A stretch of 64,000 nucleotides of DNA, taken from the NCBI RefSeq assembly GCF_019793435.1, contig NZ_JAILYH010000013.1:62001-126000 (forward strand). Direction: 5' to 3'. Shown here piece by piece: positions 51,673-62,006 of the stretch. The stretch comes from Rhizobium redzepovicii. GTDB lineage: Bacteria > Pseudomonadota > Alphaproteobacteria > Rhizobiales > Rhizobiaceae. The first letter of the stretch is position 1; every line of letters starts with the position of its first letter. The position numbers and the translations under genes were made by a program. Under the pieces are notes generated by a model, which saw only the letters and a list, made by a program, of their open reading frames with translations, had not been told where the DNA came from and made no database searches.

Positions 51673-52770
51673 TCAGACGGTAGCCGCAGCACGCCATTCC
51701 CCTGCCGGCAGCCAGGAGCGATAGAGCGGATGATCGGCGGCGATCGGCATCGGCGTCGGTTGTCCGGTTCGCTGCGAGAAATAGGCGGCCGTTACCAGTT
51801 CCAGCGAATTGCGGGCATCCTGCAATGTCACCGGTGGGTCGGTGTCCTCGACGATCGCCTTGTGGAAGAGCTCGAACTGACGGGTGTAGCCATCCTCGCC
51901 AGGCACATAGGCGGCGAGCACTTCGTCGATCCGCGCCTGATGTTCCTCTGTCCCGGCGACGAAAGTCCACGGGTCACGGCCCATCGTATAGGGTTCGATG
52001 ATGCTTTCGGCGACGAGGTCGTTGAAGCAGAAGCGCAACCGCGAGATCTCCTTGCGCGAACCCAGCGTCATCGAGAGCGTCGCCAGCGAGCCATTCTGCA
52101 TCTTCACCGAAAGGGCTGCCGTATCCTCGACCTCGATCGGATTGACCAGCGTCGCCCCATAGGAAAACACCTCGGCGCAGGGGCCATGTACATAGTTCAG
52201 CATGTCATGAGCGTGGATGGCGTGGCCGAGAAGGCCGCCGCCGAGTTCGCTCGCCCATTTGCCGCGCCACGGCACGGCGTAATAATCCGGCCCGCGCCAC
52301 CAATGGGTTTCGATCGTCGTCAGGAACGGCTTGCCGGCAAGGCCGCTTTCGATCAGTAGCTTCAGCTTCTGCAGGCCGGAGCCGTAGCGATACTGGAAGA
52401 TCGGCATCAGCTTCCTGCCGGGGTAACGATCGAGGATGCGCCCCATCTCGTCGACCTCGGCGATCGAGCCGAAGAGCGGCTTCTCGCAGATCACGTGCTT
52501 GCCGGATTCGATGCCCTTGCGGCAAAGTTCGAAATGCGAGCTCGGCGGCGTCGAAATGTCGATGATGTCGAGATCGTCACGGGCAAACAGCGCATCCGCA
52601 TCCTGCGTGTATTCGCCAATGCCGTATTCCTCGCACAGCCCCTTGCCGCGTTCCTCGTCGAGCGAGCAGAGCACGGGGACTTCGAAAAGCTCCTTGTTCC
52701 AGCCGAAGCCGGCCAGATGCCGCGCAGCGATGCCTGCGCCGATGACGCCGACGCGCAATTTCCTGGTCAT
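51673..52770 (-). CDS. Gfo/Idh/MocA-family NAD(P)-dependent oxidoreductase
   Basis: 365 residues from ATG 52770, with GGAGGAAATC directly before it. The Rossmann motif is RVGVIGAGIAARHLAGFGW, with the EKP lysine motif in HVICEKPLFG (about residue 95) and the His-containing GGGLLGHAIHAHDMLNYVHG. It lies 10 bp downstream of a second family member (52781-53791), so the two are a pair. The substrate is a sugar or polyol derivative, not identifiable. Confidence 0.92.
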   Translation of the reverse strand: MTRKLRVGVIGAGIAARHLAGFGWNKELFEVPVLCSLDEERGKGLCEEYGIGEYTQDADALFARDDLDIIDISTPPSSHFELCRKGIESGKHVICEKPLFGSIAEVDEMGRILDRYPGRKLMPIFQYRYGSGLQKLKLLIESGLAGKPFLTTIETHWWRGPDYYAVPWRGKWASELGGGLLGHAIHAHDMLNYVHGPCAEVFSYGATLVNPIEVEDTAALSVKMQNGSLATLSMTLGSRKEISRLRFCFNDLVAESIIEPYTMGRDPWTFVAGTEEHQARIDEVLAAYVPGEDGYTRQFELFHKAIVEDTDPPVTLQDARNSLELVTAAYFSQRTGQPTPMPIAADHPLYRSWLPAGEWRAAATV

Positions 52771-52780
52771 GATTTCCTCC

Positions 52781-53791
52781 TCAGCGAGCGCCGATGCGAG
52801 CGGCTTTCGCCTGGGCTTCGAGCGAAAGACGGCAGACTTCAAAAACGTGATCCTGGGTCATCGCCGTCTGCGTGCGGTTGCCGACGTAGGCGGTGAACGC
52901 GTCGAAATAATCGAGCTTTTCGCCGCTGCAATCGATATGGGTCATTTCCTTGCCGTTGACCAGGAAGAGATGATCCTTGCCCGGCCGGCCGGCAATGTCG
53001 ATATATTTGCGCAGCTCGATGTAACCTTCGGTGCCGAGGATGGTCAGGCGCCCGTCACCCCAGGTCGGCAGCGCCTCCGGCGTGAACCAGTCGACACGCA
53101 CATAACCCGCCGCCTTGTCGGAGCGCAGAAGCACCTCGCCGAAATCCTCGAAGGCGGGCTTGTCAGGCATCCCGAAATTGCCGATCGAGCTTGCGATGAC
53201 CTCGCCTGTGGTCGAGCCGGTATAGAACAGGAACTGGTCGACCTGGTGTGAAGCAATATCGACGATGATGCCGCCGAAGGCCTCGGGATCGAAGAACCAG
53301 TCCGGCCGGGTCGGCAGTTGCAGCCGGTGTGGACCGACGCCGAGCGTTTGGATCACTTGGCCGATCGCGCCTTCGGCGACGAGCTTGCCGGCCTTGACGG
53401 CGGAGCGCACGCAGTGGCGCTCGGAAAAGCAGATCGAGAAGATCTTGCCGGTCTCGGCAACGGTGCGCCTGACGTCCTCGAGCTGGGCGAAGGTCGTCAC
53501 GCCAGGCTTGTCGGTCATCACATCCTTGCCCGATCTCATCGCGCGGATCGCAAGCCCGGCGCGGTCACGCGGGATCGCGGAAATGCAGATGACGTCGATC
53601 GACGGATCGTCGAACAGCTTTTCCCGGTCGATCTGCGGCGCGTCAGGATAGGTCTTCTCAAAGGCCTCGCGCAGTGCCGGCACCGAGGTCTGCGGGCAAT
53701 AGCCGACGAATTCGCCGCCTGAAGCAAGCAATCCCTTCACGTGATCGAACGTATGCCCATGGTCGATTCCGACGACGGCAAATCTTAGCAT
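52781..53791 (-). CDS. Gfo/Idh/MocA-family oxidoreductase, second member
   Basis: 336 residues. The N-terminus RFAVVGIDHGHTFDHVKGLL has an unusual G-I-D-H in place of the GxGxxG motif, followed by a Rossmann fold and DKPGV in place of EKP. WFFDPEAFGGIIVDIASHQVDQFLFY is the catalytic His region. First gene of the small operon 53791-51244. The altered dinucleotide motif suggests a divergent group; NAD(P) use is likely but less certain than for its partner. Confidence 0.88.
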   Translation of the reverse strand: MLRFAVVGIDHGHTFDHVKGLLASGGEFVGYCPQTSVPALREAFEKTYPDAPQIDREKLFDDPSIDVICISAIPRDRAGLAIRAMRSGKDVMTDKPGVTTFAQLEDVRRTVAETGKIFSICFSERHCVRSAVKAGKLVAEGAIGQVIQTLGVGPHRLQLPTRPDWFFDPEAFGGIIVDIASHQVDQFLFYTGSTTGEVIASSIGNFGMPDKPAFEDFGEVLLRSDKAAGYVRVDWFTPEALPTWGDGRLTILGTEGYIELRKYIDIAGRPGKDHLFLVNGKEMTHIDCSGEKLDYFDAFTAYVGNRTQTAMTQDHVFEVCRLSLEAQAKAARIGAR

Positions 53792-54158
53792 CGCTGCAAT
53801 ATCCTCCCGGGGTTCTCGTGCGGCCGGCTGACGCCAGCCTCCTCCATGTCGCGCAAAACAGATAACGAAAGCCGGCTCCTGTCAAGGCGAGATGGAGGGC
53901 AAAATCGTCGCGGCCTGTATTTAAATATTTGAAATTTAACGGTAATTTTGTATCTAAATAGTTATTTTGTGGCCTTTTGCAATTGGATTCCCCGAGGAAG
54001 CCCGCCGCTTGAGCCGATCAGACAAAGGTCTTTTTCCCCCACGCATCTTGCCCCGCCTTCATGAATGTGATCGATTTTGGTCGTCGCCGGGTCGGAGGGC
54101 GGCAACACCCCGCAATTTTTAAAAGAGCTCTTCTCGCTCGCCTTGATGGAAGATCACC
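53792..54158. promoter_or_regulatory. Divergent AT-rich intergenic region with direct repeats
   Basis: 367 bp without a gene. TATTTAAATATTT (53918-53930) and TATCTAAATAGTT (53951-53963) are near-direct repeats 33 bp apart, about three helical turns, in an AT-rich block. They could be operator sites for the divergent dehydrogenase and FAH genes. No regulator gene is adjacent. Confidence 0.45.
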
Positions 54159-55319
54159 ATGTCTCAAGCTCTTCTCGATGTCGCCGCTTCGGATGGTCTT
54201 TTTGTCGGTCGCATCTGGAATCCCGAAGCGGAGGGACCGAGCATTGTGACGTTACGCCAGGGCATGCTGGTCGACATCACGTCGCGCGAGACGCCGACGC
54301 TGAGCGCCCTGCTCGAGCGGCAGGATGCCGTCGCCTTCGTCCGTGCAGCAAATGGCAAGGCGGTTGGCTCGCTGGCGGACATCGCCGCCAACAGTACCGG
54401 AGCTCCGGATCAAACGCGCCCGTATCTCCTTGCGCCCGTCGACCTGCAGGCAGTCAAGGCCTGCGGCGTTACCTTTGCGCAGTCGATGATCGAGCGCGTC
54501 ATCGAGGAGAAGGCCGCCGGTAATCCGGAGCGTGCCGCCTCGATCCGCGAGCGAGTCAGCACGCTAATCGGCGGCAGCCTCGCCAATCTCAAGGCCGGTT
54601 CGCCGGAGGCTGCCAAGGTCAAGCAGGCGCTGATCGACGAGGGCATGTGGTCGCAATATCTCGAGGTCGGCATTGGGCCGGATGCCGAGGTTTTCACCAA
54701 GGCGCCGGTGCTTTCCTCGGTCGGCTGGGGTGCGGATGTCGGCCTGCATCCGATCTCAACCTGGAACAATCCCGAGCCGGAAATCGTGCTCGCGGTCAAC
54801 AGCCGCGGCGAAATCAAGGGGGCGACGCTCGGCAACGACGTCAACCTGCGCGACGTCGAGGGCCGCTCGGCGCTGCTGCTCGGCAAGGCCAAGGATAACA
54901 ACGCCTCCTGCTCGATCGGTCCTTTCATCCGCCTGTTCGATGCCGGCTACAGCCTCGATGATGTACGCAAGGCCGAACTCGACCTGAAGGTGTCAGGCCA
55001 GGACGGTTTCGTGTTGCACGGCAAGAGTTCGATGTCAAAGATCAGCCGCGACCCGACCGACCTCGTCAAGCAGACGGTCGGCGCCCATCATCAGTATCCC
55101 GATGGTTTCATGCTTTTCCTCGGCACGCTGTTTGCGCCGACGCAGGACCGCGACGCGCCGAAGCAAGGCTTCACCCACAAGATCGGCGATGTCGTCGAGA
55201 TTTCCTCGGCAGGCCTCGGTGCGCTCGTCAACACCGTGCGCCTTTCCACCGAATGCTCGCCCTGGACCTTCGGCATTTCGGCGCTGATGAGCAACCTCGC
55301 AAAGCGCGGGCTGCTCTAA
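54159..55319 (+). CDS. Fumarylacetoacetate hydrolase-family protein
   Basis: 386 residues from ATG 54159 (GGAAGATC upstream). The FAH fold is shown by EPEIVLAVNSRGEIKGATLGNDVNLRDVEGRSALLLGKAKDNNASCSIGPFI, with the metal-binding E-x-E-like acidic residues, plus GDVVEISSAGLGALVNTVRL. An N-terminal extension of about 130 residues precedes the catalytic core. FAH enzymes hydrate, hydrolyse or decarboxylate 2-keto acids, including deoxy-ketoaldonates. Its neighbours are sugar-type dehydrogenases, supporting a sugar-acid pathway. Confidence 0.85.
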   Translation: MSQALLDVAASDGLFVGRIWNPEAEGPSIVTLRQGMLVDITSRETPTLSALLERQDAVAFVRAANGKAVGSLADIAANSTGAPDQTRPYLLAPVDLQAVKACGVTFAQSMIERVIEEKAAGNPERAASIRERVSTLIGGSLANLKAGSPEAAKVKQALIDEGMWSQYLEVGIGPDAEVFTKAPVLSSVGWGADVGLHPISTWNNPEPEIVLAVNSRGEIKGATLGNDVNLRDVEGRSALLLGKAKDNNASCSIGPFIRLFDAGYSLDDVRKAELDLKVSGQDGFVLHGKSSMSKISRDPTDLVKQTVGAHHQYPDGFMLFLGTLFAPTQDRDAPKQGFTHKIGDVVEISSAGLGALVNTVRLSTECSPWTFGISALMSNLAKRGLL

Positions 55320-55333
55320 TTCTTTGATTTTGC

Positions 55334-55377
55334 GCATTTCCGGGCGGAAAATCGCGTCGCACTTTTCCTGGAAATGC
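55334..55377. repeat. 44-bp palindromic intergenic repeat, copy after the FAH gene
   Basis: Arms GCATTTCC (55334-55341) and GGAAATGC (55370-55377), core GGAAAATCGCGTCGCACTTT. It is the same type and length as 33706-33749. It lies between two convergent genes, 14 bp after the FAH stop and 5 bp before the mutase stop, and may function as a terminator. Confidence 0.75.
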
Positions 55378-55382
55378 TTCAG

Positions 55383-57521
<2,139 letters not shown>

Positions 57522-57586
57522 GCGGTTCCTCCGGCTTTTTTCATCCCCACCCTACCATTTTATAGGCTCCTCGTGCGATAGAGCCC

Positions 57587-57634
57587 GAACAGGATGATTT
57601 TAGGCCGAGCCGGCCCAAAATCTGAATCCTGTTC
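57587..57634. repeat. Long palindromic intergenic repeat
   Basis: Arms GAACAGGAT (57587-57595) and ATCCTGTTC (57626-57634) are perfect, with an inner GGCC pair around GAGCC. It is followed immediately by a 13-bp palindrome CTATAT-T-ATATAG (57634-57646) and then the 44-bp repeat, forming a composite element. Confidence 0.75.
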
Positions 57635-57649
57635 TATATTATATAGTTA

Positions 57650-57697
57650 GAGCATGATGTCGTCCGAAAACCGCTCGCACTTTTCGGCTTCATGCTC
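57650..57697. repeat. 44-bp palindromic intergenic repeat, copy 2 of the GCATGATG type
   Basis: Perfect arms GAGCATGA (57650-57657) and TCATGCTC (57690-57697); the core GAAAACCGCTCGCACTTTTC is closely like copy 1 at 13721-13764. It lies 58 bp before the LLM start, downstream of the preceding palindrome. Confidence 0.75.
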
Positions 57698-57754
57698 CAG
57701 GATAATTAATGCGGCAAATCCTTGATTTCTATTGCCGGCATTGGGACCCGCCTC

Positions 57755-59113
57755 ATGAAGACCATGCAGATCTATGCCTTCGATATGAACTGCGTCGGGC
57801 ACATCAACCACGGCCTGTGGACGCATCCGCGCGACTGCTCAGCACATTATACCGATCTCGACTACTGGACAGAGTTTGCCAAGACCGCCGAACGCGGCAA
57901 GCTGGACGGCATCTTCCTGGCCGATATCGTCGGTGTCTATGATGTCTACAAGGGTAGTCCGGCGCCGGTGATCGAGACGGGCGCGCAGATCCCGGTCAAT
58001 GATCCGCTGATTCCGATTTCGGCGATGGCCTATGTCACCAAACATCTGGGTTTCGGCGTGACCGTCAACACCACCTATGAGCCACCCTTCCTGCTGGCGC
58101 GGCGCATGTCGACGCTCGACCACCTGACCAAGGGACGGATCGGCTGGAACATCGTCACCGGCTATCTCGACAGTGCGGCCCGCAGCATGGGTTTCGACAA
58201 GCTGCCGGAACATGATGCGCGCTACGATGCGGCCGAGGAATATCTCGAAATACTCTACAAGCTCTGGGAAGGGAGCTGGGACGACGATGCGGTGCTGCGC
58301 GACAAGGCGGGCGGCATCTATGCCGATCCCTCCAAAGTGCGCACTGTTCGTCACGACGGCAAATATTACCGGATGGAAGGCATCCATCTTTCCGAGCCCT
58401 CGCCGCAGCGCACGCCCCTGCTCTTTCAGGCCGGCGCCTCGGCACGCGGGCAGGATTTCGCCGCACGCCACGCCGAATGCGTCTTCATCGCCGGGCCCAA
58501 TCCCAAGGCGGCCAGGCCGACCGTCGATGCGCTGCGGGCGAAGGCGGAGGAATTCGGCCGCGGCGCCGACGCATTGAAGATCCTGAGCCTGATCACTGTT
58601 GTCGTCGGGCGGACGGAGAAGGAAGCGCAGGACAAGCTCGAGGACTATCGCCGCCATGCGAGCGTCGAGGCCTCGCTTGCGCATTACTCCGCTTCTGTGG
58701 GCATCGATTTTTCGAAGTATGGATTGGACGACGTCATCGACCGGAACTCGACCAACGCCAATCAGTCCGCACTTGCGGCCATTACGAAACAGGCAGCGAA
58801 GCCGGTGACGCTGCGTGACATCATCGACCAGATGGTCCTCGGCAGCCGGATGAAACCGATGGTGGGCTCGCCCGACCAGATCGCCGATCATCTCACGGCA
58901 TGGATCGAAGAGAGTGGCATCGACGGCTTCAATCTGGCGCGGACAGTGGCGCCGGAAAGCCTGCGCGATTTCGTCGAACTGGTGGTGCCGGTGCTGCAGG
59001 AGCGCGGCGTCTTCAAGGCGGACTATGCTGCAGGACCGTTGCGGCAGAAGCTTTTCGGCGGCGGGAACGGCAGGTTGCCCGCCGCTCATCCCGCCGCCCA
59101 ATTCCGGCGCTGA
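57755..59113 (+). CDS. LLM-class FMN-dependent monooxygenase, second paralogue
   Basis: 452 residues from ATG 57755 (MKTMQIYAFDMNCVGHINHG; the methionine at 57764 is an alternative). It is strongly similar across its length to the 5107-6504 protein: AFDMNCVGH, ADIVGVYDV, RRMSTLDHLTKGRIGWNIVTG, LFQAGASARGQDFA. It is a reduced-FMN monooxygenase of the NtaA/DszA type. Only one base separates its stop from that of the convergent metI gene. The nearby FMN reductase (62007-62567) is a plausible electron supplier. Confidence 0.92.
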   Translation: MKTMQIYAFDMNCVGHINHGLWTHPRDCSAHYTDLDYWTEFAKTAERGKLDGIFLADIVGVYDVYKGSPAPVIETGAQIPVNDPLIPISAMAYVTKHLGFGVTVNTTYEPPFLLARRMSTLDHLTKGRIGWNIVTGYLDSAARSMGFDKLPEHDARYDAAEEYLEILYKLWEGSWDDDAVLRDKAGGIYADPSKVRTVRHDGKYYRMEGIHLSEPSPQRTPLLFQAGASARGQDFAARHAECVFIAGPNPKAARPTVDALRAKAEEFGRGADALKILSLITVVVGRTEKEAQDKLEDYRRHASVEASLAHYSASVGIDFSKYGLDDVIDRNSTNANQSALAAITKQAAKPVTLRDIIDQMVLGSRMKPMVGSPDQIADHLTAWIEESGIDGFNLARTVAPESLRDFVELVVPVLQERGVFKADYAAGPLRQKLFGGGNGRLPAAHPAAQFRR

Positions 59114-59114
59114 T

Positions 59115-59768
59115 TTATCGGTGGTCCAGTCTGGCGACCAGCCGGTCGCCAAGCCACTGGATGCCGCAGACGAGCACGATGAGGACGGCCACCACCGCGA
59201 TCATCACACTGGTTTCGAAACGCTGATAGCCATAGCGGATGGCGAGATCGCCGAGGCCGCCGGCGCCGATCGCGCCCGCCATGGCCGAGGCGCCGATCAG
59301 CGTCACCAGCGTGACGGTGAAACCGGCGACGATGCCTGGCAGCGCTTCGGGCACCAGCACCTCGCGGATGATCGTCCAGCGGCTGCCGCCCATGGCGCGC
59401 ACGGCATCGATCAGCCCTCGGTCCACCTCGCGCAGCGATACTTCGGCGATGCGGGCGTAATAGGGCGTTGCGGCGATGGCGAGCGGCACGATGGCCGCCC
59501 AGGTGCCGAGCGCGGTGCCGACGATCAGCCGCGTCAGCGGGATCAGCGCCACCAGCAGGATGATGAAGGGCACCGAACGGAAGCCGTTGATGACGCCGCC
59601 GAGCACGCGGTTGATCCAGAGGTTTTCGGCAATGCCGCCGCGCGCCGTCGCGACCAGTGCAAGGCCAAGCGGCAGGCCGGCGACGAGCGAGATCACTCCC
59701 GAGGCGATGGTCATCAGGATCGTCTCCCTAAGGGAGCGAACAAGCAGTTCAAGCATGATCGGTGTCAT
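59115..59768 (-). CDS. metI: MetI-type ABC transporter permease
   Basis: 217 residues from ATG 59768, 9 bp after GGAGG; a TTG at 59774 is in frame but closer. Five or six membrane segments with ARIAEVSLREVDRGLIDAVRAMGGSRWTIIREVLVPEALPG as the EAA loop, characteristic of MetI. It overlaps metN by 20 bp. Together with metN and metQ it forms a methionine-type importer, which in context may carry an organosulfur compound. Confidence 0.92.
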   Translation of the reverse strand: MTPIMLELLVRSLRETILMTIASGVISLVAGLPLGLALVATARGGIAENLWINRVLGGVINGFRSVPFIILLVALIPLTRLIVGTALGTWAAIVPLAIAATPYYARIAEVSLREVDRGLIDAVRAMGGSRWTIIREVLVPEALPGIVAGFTVTLVTLIGASAMAGAIGAGGLGDLAIRYGYQRFETSVMIAVVAVLIVLVCGIQWLGDRLVARLDHR

Positions 59769-60834
59769 AACCAAGTACCTCCACCCGGGCGGACCGGGCC
59801 GTCAGGAATTTTTGGACCTTTCCGGCAAGCGCGGGGTCGCGCGCGGGAACGGCGATGAAGAACCGCGCCACCGGCTGGTTCTGGATGTGGTCGATGCCGC
59901 CATGGACGAGGCGGAAGGAATGCGGCAGCGCCGCCGAGAGTTCGGCAAACAGCGCGCCCTGCGCCTGCGGCCCGGCGAGATCGACGCTGAGGATCGCTTC
60001 GCTGCCCGCCGTCGCCGACAGCCGGCCGGCGATATGCTCGGGAAGCTGCGGCCGGATGCCGCCGAGCAGGCTGCCGGTGATATCAGCCTGCGGGTTGGCG
60101 AAGATCGACCAGACCTGTCCCTCCTCGACGATCCGCCCGGCATCGATGACCGCGACGCGATCGGCAATGCCGCGGACCACTTCCATCTCATGGGTGATCA
60201 GCAGAATGGTCAGCCCGAGCTTACGGTTGATGTCCTTGAGCAGCGTCAGGATCGACCGGGTCGTTTCCGGATCGAGCGCCGATGTCGCCTCGTCGGACAA
60301 CAGCAGGGCCGGGCGTGCCGCGAGCGCCCGGGCGATGCCGACGCGTTGTTTCTGGCCACCGGACAGCGATGCCGGATAGGCCTTCGCCCTGTCGGCAAGA
60401 GCGACGAGCTCGAGCAGCTCATGCGCCCGTTTCAGGCGCTCACTCTTTGCAAGACCCTCGATCTTCAGCGGCAGCGCGACGTTTTCCTCGACGGTCTTGG
60501 CGGAAAGCAGATTGAAATGCTGGAAGATCATGCCGATGCGGCGGCGCAGCGGCTGCAGGTCCTGTTCTGAAAGTCCGGTGATATCTCGGCCTTCGATGAG
60601 GATCTCGCCGCTATCGGCGCGCTCCAGGCCGTTCAAGCAGCGGATCAGCGTCGATTTGCCGGCGCCGCTGCGGCCGATGATGCCGAGGATTTCGCCTCTC
60701 TTCACCGTCAGCGAAATGCCGTCGAGGGCGGCCGTGGTTCCGAACCGCCGCTTCACCTCGGTCAGCCTCACCACCTCTTCGGTCGCCGTTTGCGGCTCTG
60801 CCTCGATCGCCGTGGTGGAAACAAAGGAATTCAT
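59749..60834 (-). CDS. metN: MetN-type ABC transporter ATP-binding protein
   Basis: 361 residues from ATG 60834. Walker A GRSGAGKST, Q-loop IGMIFQHFNLLSAKTVEENVALPL, signature LSGGQKQRVGIARAL and Walker B LLSDEATSALDPETT. The C-terminal NIL domain (about 280-361) is present, which in MetN senses imported methionine and shuts transport down. The N-terminus has an extra 25-residue tail. It follows metQ after an 89-bp gap with a hairpin. Confidence 0.94.
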   Translation of the reverse strand: MNSFVSTTAIEAEPQTATEEVVRLTEVKRRFGTTAALDGISLTVKRGEILGIIGRSGAGKSTLIRCLNGLERADSGEILIEGRDITGLSEQDLQPLRRRIGMIFQHFNLLSAKTVEENVALPLKIEGLAKSERLKRAHELLELVALADRAKAYPASLSGGQKQRVGIARALAARPALLLSDEATSALDPETTRSILTLLKDINRKLGLTILLITHEMEVVRGIADRVAVIDAGRIVEEGQVWSIFANPQADITGSLLGGIRPQLPEHIAGRLSATAGSEAILSVDLAGPQAQGALFAELSAALPHSFRLVHGGIDHIQNQPVARFFIAVPARDPALAGKVQKFLTARSARVEVLGYDTDHA

Positions 60835-60858
60835 GTGTTTTTCCTTACAAATGCTGAA

Positions 60859-60889
60859 GGCGGCCCGGGCAAAGAACGCCCGGACCGCC
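60859..60889 (-). terminator. Hairpin between metQ and metN
   Basis: GGCGG-C-CCGGGC (60859-60870) pairs with GCCCGG-A-CCGCC (60878-60889), 11 pairs with one mismatch and a 7-nt loop. It lies downstream of the metQ stop and upstream of metN, so it can lower metN relative to metQ expression. Confidence 0.6.
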
Positions 60890-60923
60890 TCTCGGCAGGC
60901 CTTAACCCCAGCCCTGTTTCGGA

Positions 60924-61763
60924 TCAATAGGCGCTGAGACCGGTTCCCTTGTAGACCTTGTCGAACTCGGCCTTGACGGTGTCGTTCTGATAGGAAGACA
61001 CGAGCGTCTTGACCCATTCTGAATCCTTGTTGTCGTCCTTGACGGCGATGAAATTGCGATACGGATTGTCGACAATCGGCTCCTGCGCGATGCGTTCTGC
61101 CGGAGAAAGACCGCTCTTCAGCGCCCAGTCGGTGTTGACGACACCGGCATCCAAATCGTCGATGGACCTGCCGACGATGCCTGCGTCGAGCTCCTTGATG
61201 TCGATCTTCTTCGGATTGTCGGTGACGTCGGCGATCGTTGCGAGAATGCCGGTGCCGTCCTTCAGCTTGATCAGGCCTTCGTTCTGGAGAACGCGCAGCG
61301 CCCGGCCTTCGTTCGAGGGATCGTTCGGCACGCCGATGACGGCACCTTCCGGGATCTCGGCGACGGACTTGTACTTCTTGGTGTAAAGGCCGATCGGCCA
61401 GACGCCGGTATAACCGACGCGCGTGATGTGGTAGCCGTGCTGCTTGATCTGGTTGTCGAGATAGGGCTGATGCTGGAAGGCGTTGGCGTCAAGTTCGCCG
61501 CGCTCCAGCGCTTCGTTCGGCTGTGTATAATCGTTGAAAGTGATCGTTTCGATCTTGAGGCCCTTCTTGGCCGCCTCGGTGGTGACCACGCGCCAGATGT
61601 CCTCCTCCTCGCCGGCCATGATGCCGACCTTGATCGACTTGTCCGCGGCAAAGGAAGGAGCGGGTGCTGCAAAAGCAAAGAGCGTGGCAGCGGAAACGGC
61701 GACGGCGGCAAGAGCCGCGCGGCGCGAAAGGGGGAAGCCGTGAAGATTGTTGTTCTTGATCAT
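60924..61763 (-). CDS. metQ: MetQ-type binding protein (NLPA lipoprotein family)
   Basis: 279 residues from ATG 61763. Signal peptide about 1-39 with a twin-arginine-like SRRAAL and cleavage at SFAAD; no clear lipobox. The NLPA fold is shown by IKVGIMAGEEEDIWRVVTTEAAKKGLKI, NDYTQPNEALERGELDANAFQHQPYL and VIGVPNDPSNEGRALRVLQNEGLI. First gene of the metQNI operon. It may bind methionine or a related sulfur compound. Confidence 0.94.
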   Translation of the reverse strand: MIKNNNLHGFPLSRRAALAAVAVSAATLFAFAAPAPSFAADKSIKVGIMAGEEEDIWRVVTTEAAKKGLKIETITFNDYTQPNEALERGELDANAFQHQPYLDNQIKQHGYHITRVGYTGVWPIGLYTKKYKSVAEIPEGAVIGVPNDPSNEGRALRVLQNEGLIKLKDGTGILATIADVTDNPKKIDIKELDAGIVGRSIDDLDAGVVNTDWALKSGLSPAERIAQEPIVDNPYRNFIAVKDDNKDSEWVKTLVSSYQNDTVKAEFDKVYKGTGLSAY

Positions 61764-61905
61764 TGTTATATCCCGTCTGACTGAATGAGGCCAAGCGCCC
61801 CGAGCAGACAGATCATGGCAAATGCGCCCATCGGGAGCGAAGCACGAATGTCCGATGTCGAGGAAGGCTTGGAAAAACTCTTGCCCCGCCATCGATATCA
61901 GCAGG

Positions 61906-61926
61906 ATAAATTTCCACCAAATTTAT
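61906..61926 (-). promoter_or_regulatory. Inverted repeat upstream of metQ
   Basis: ATAAATTT-CCACC-AAATTTAT, a perfect 8-bp inverted repeat, lies 143 bp upstream of the metQ start in the 243-bp gap before the FMN reductase gene. Possible operator. No SAM-II riboswitch-like structure is apparent in this leader. Confidence 0.4.
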
Positions 61927-61961
61927 GGATTATCATGGCTTGCAAGAATGGCCCGAACGAG

Positions 61962-61986
61962 AAACGGCGCCTCGAAGGCGCCGTTT
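61962..61986 (-). terminator. Terminator-like hairpin after the FMN reductase gene
   Basis: AAACGGCGCC (61962-61971) and GGCGCCGTTT (61977-61986) form a perfect 10-bp stem with a 5-nt loop, 20 bp after the reductase stop on the minus strand. Confidence 0.7.
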
Positions 61987-62006
61987 CAAGTCTGTGCGGG
62001 TACTTT

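Noticed and set aside
57522-57754. Cobalamin riboswitch upstream of methylmalonyl-CoA mutase
   Set aside because: The region is occupied by palindromic repeats and lacks the B12 box.
61764-61961. SAM-II riboswitch in the metQ leader
   Set aside because: No recognisable SAM-II pseudoknot consensus; only a short inverted repeat is present.
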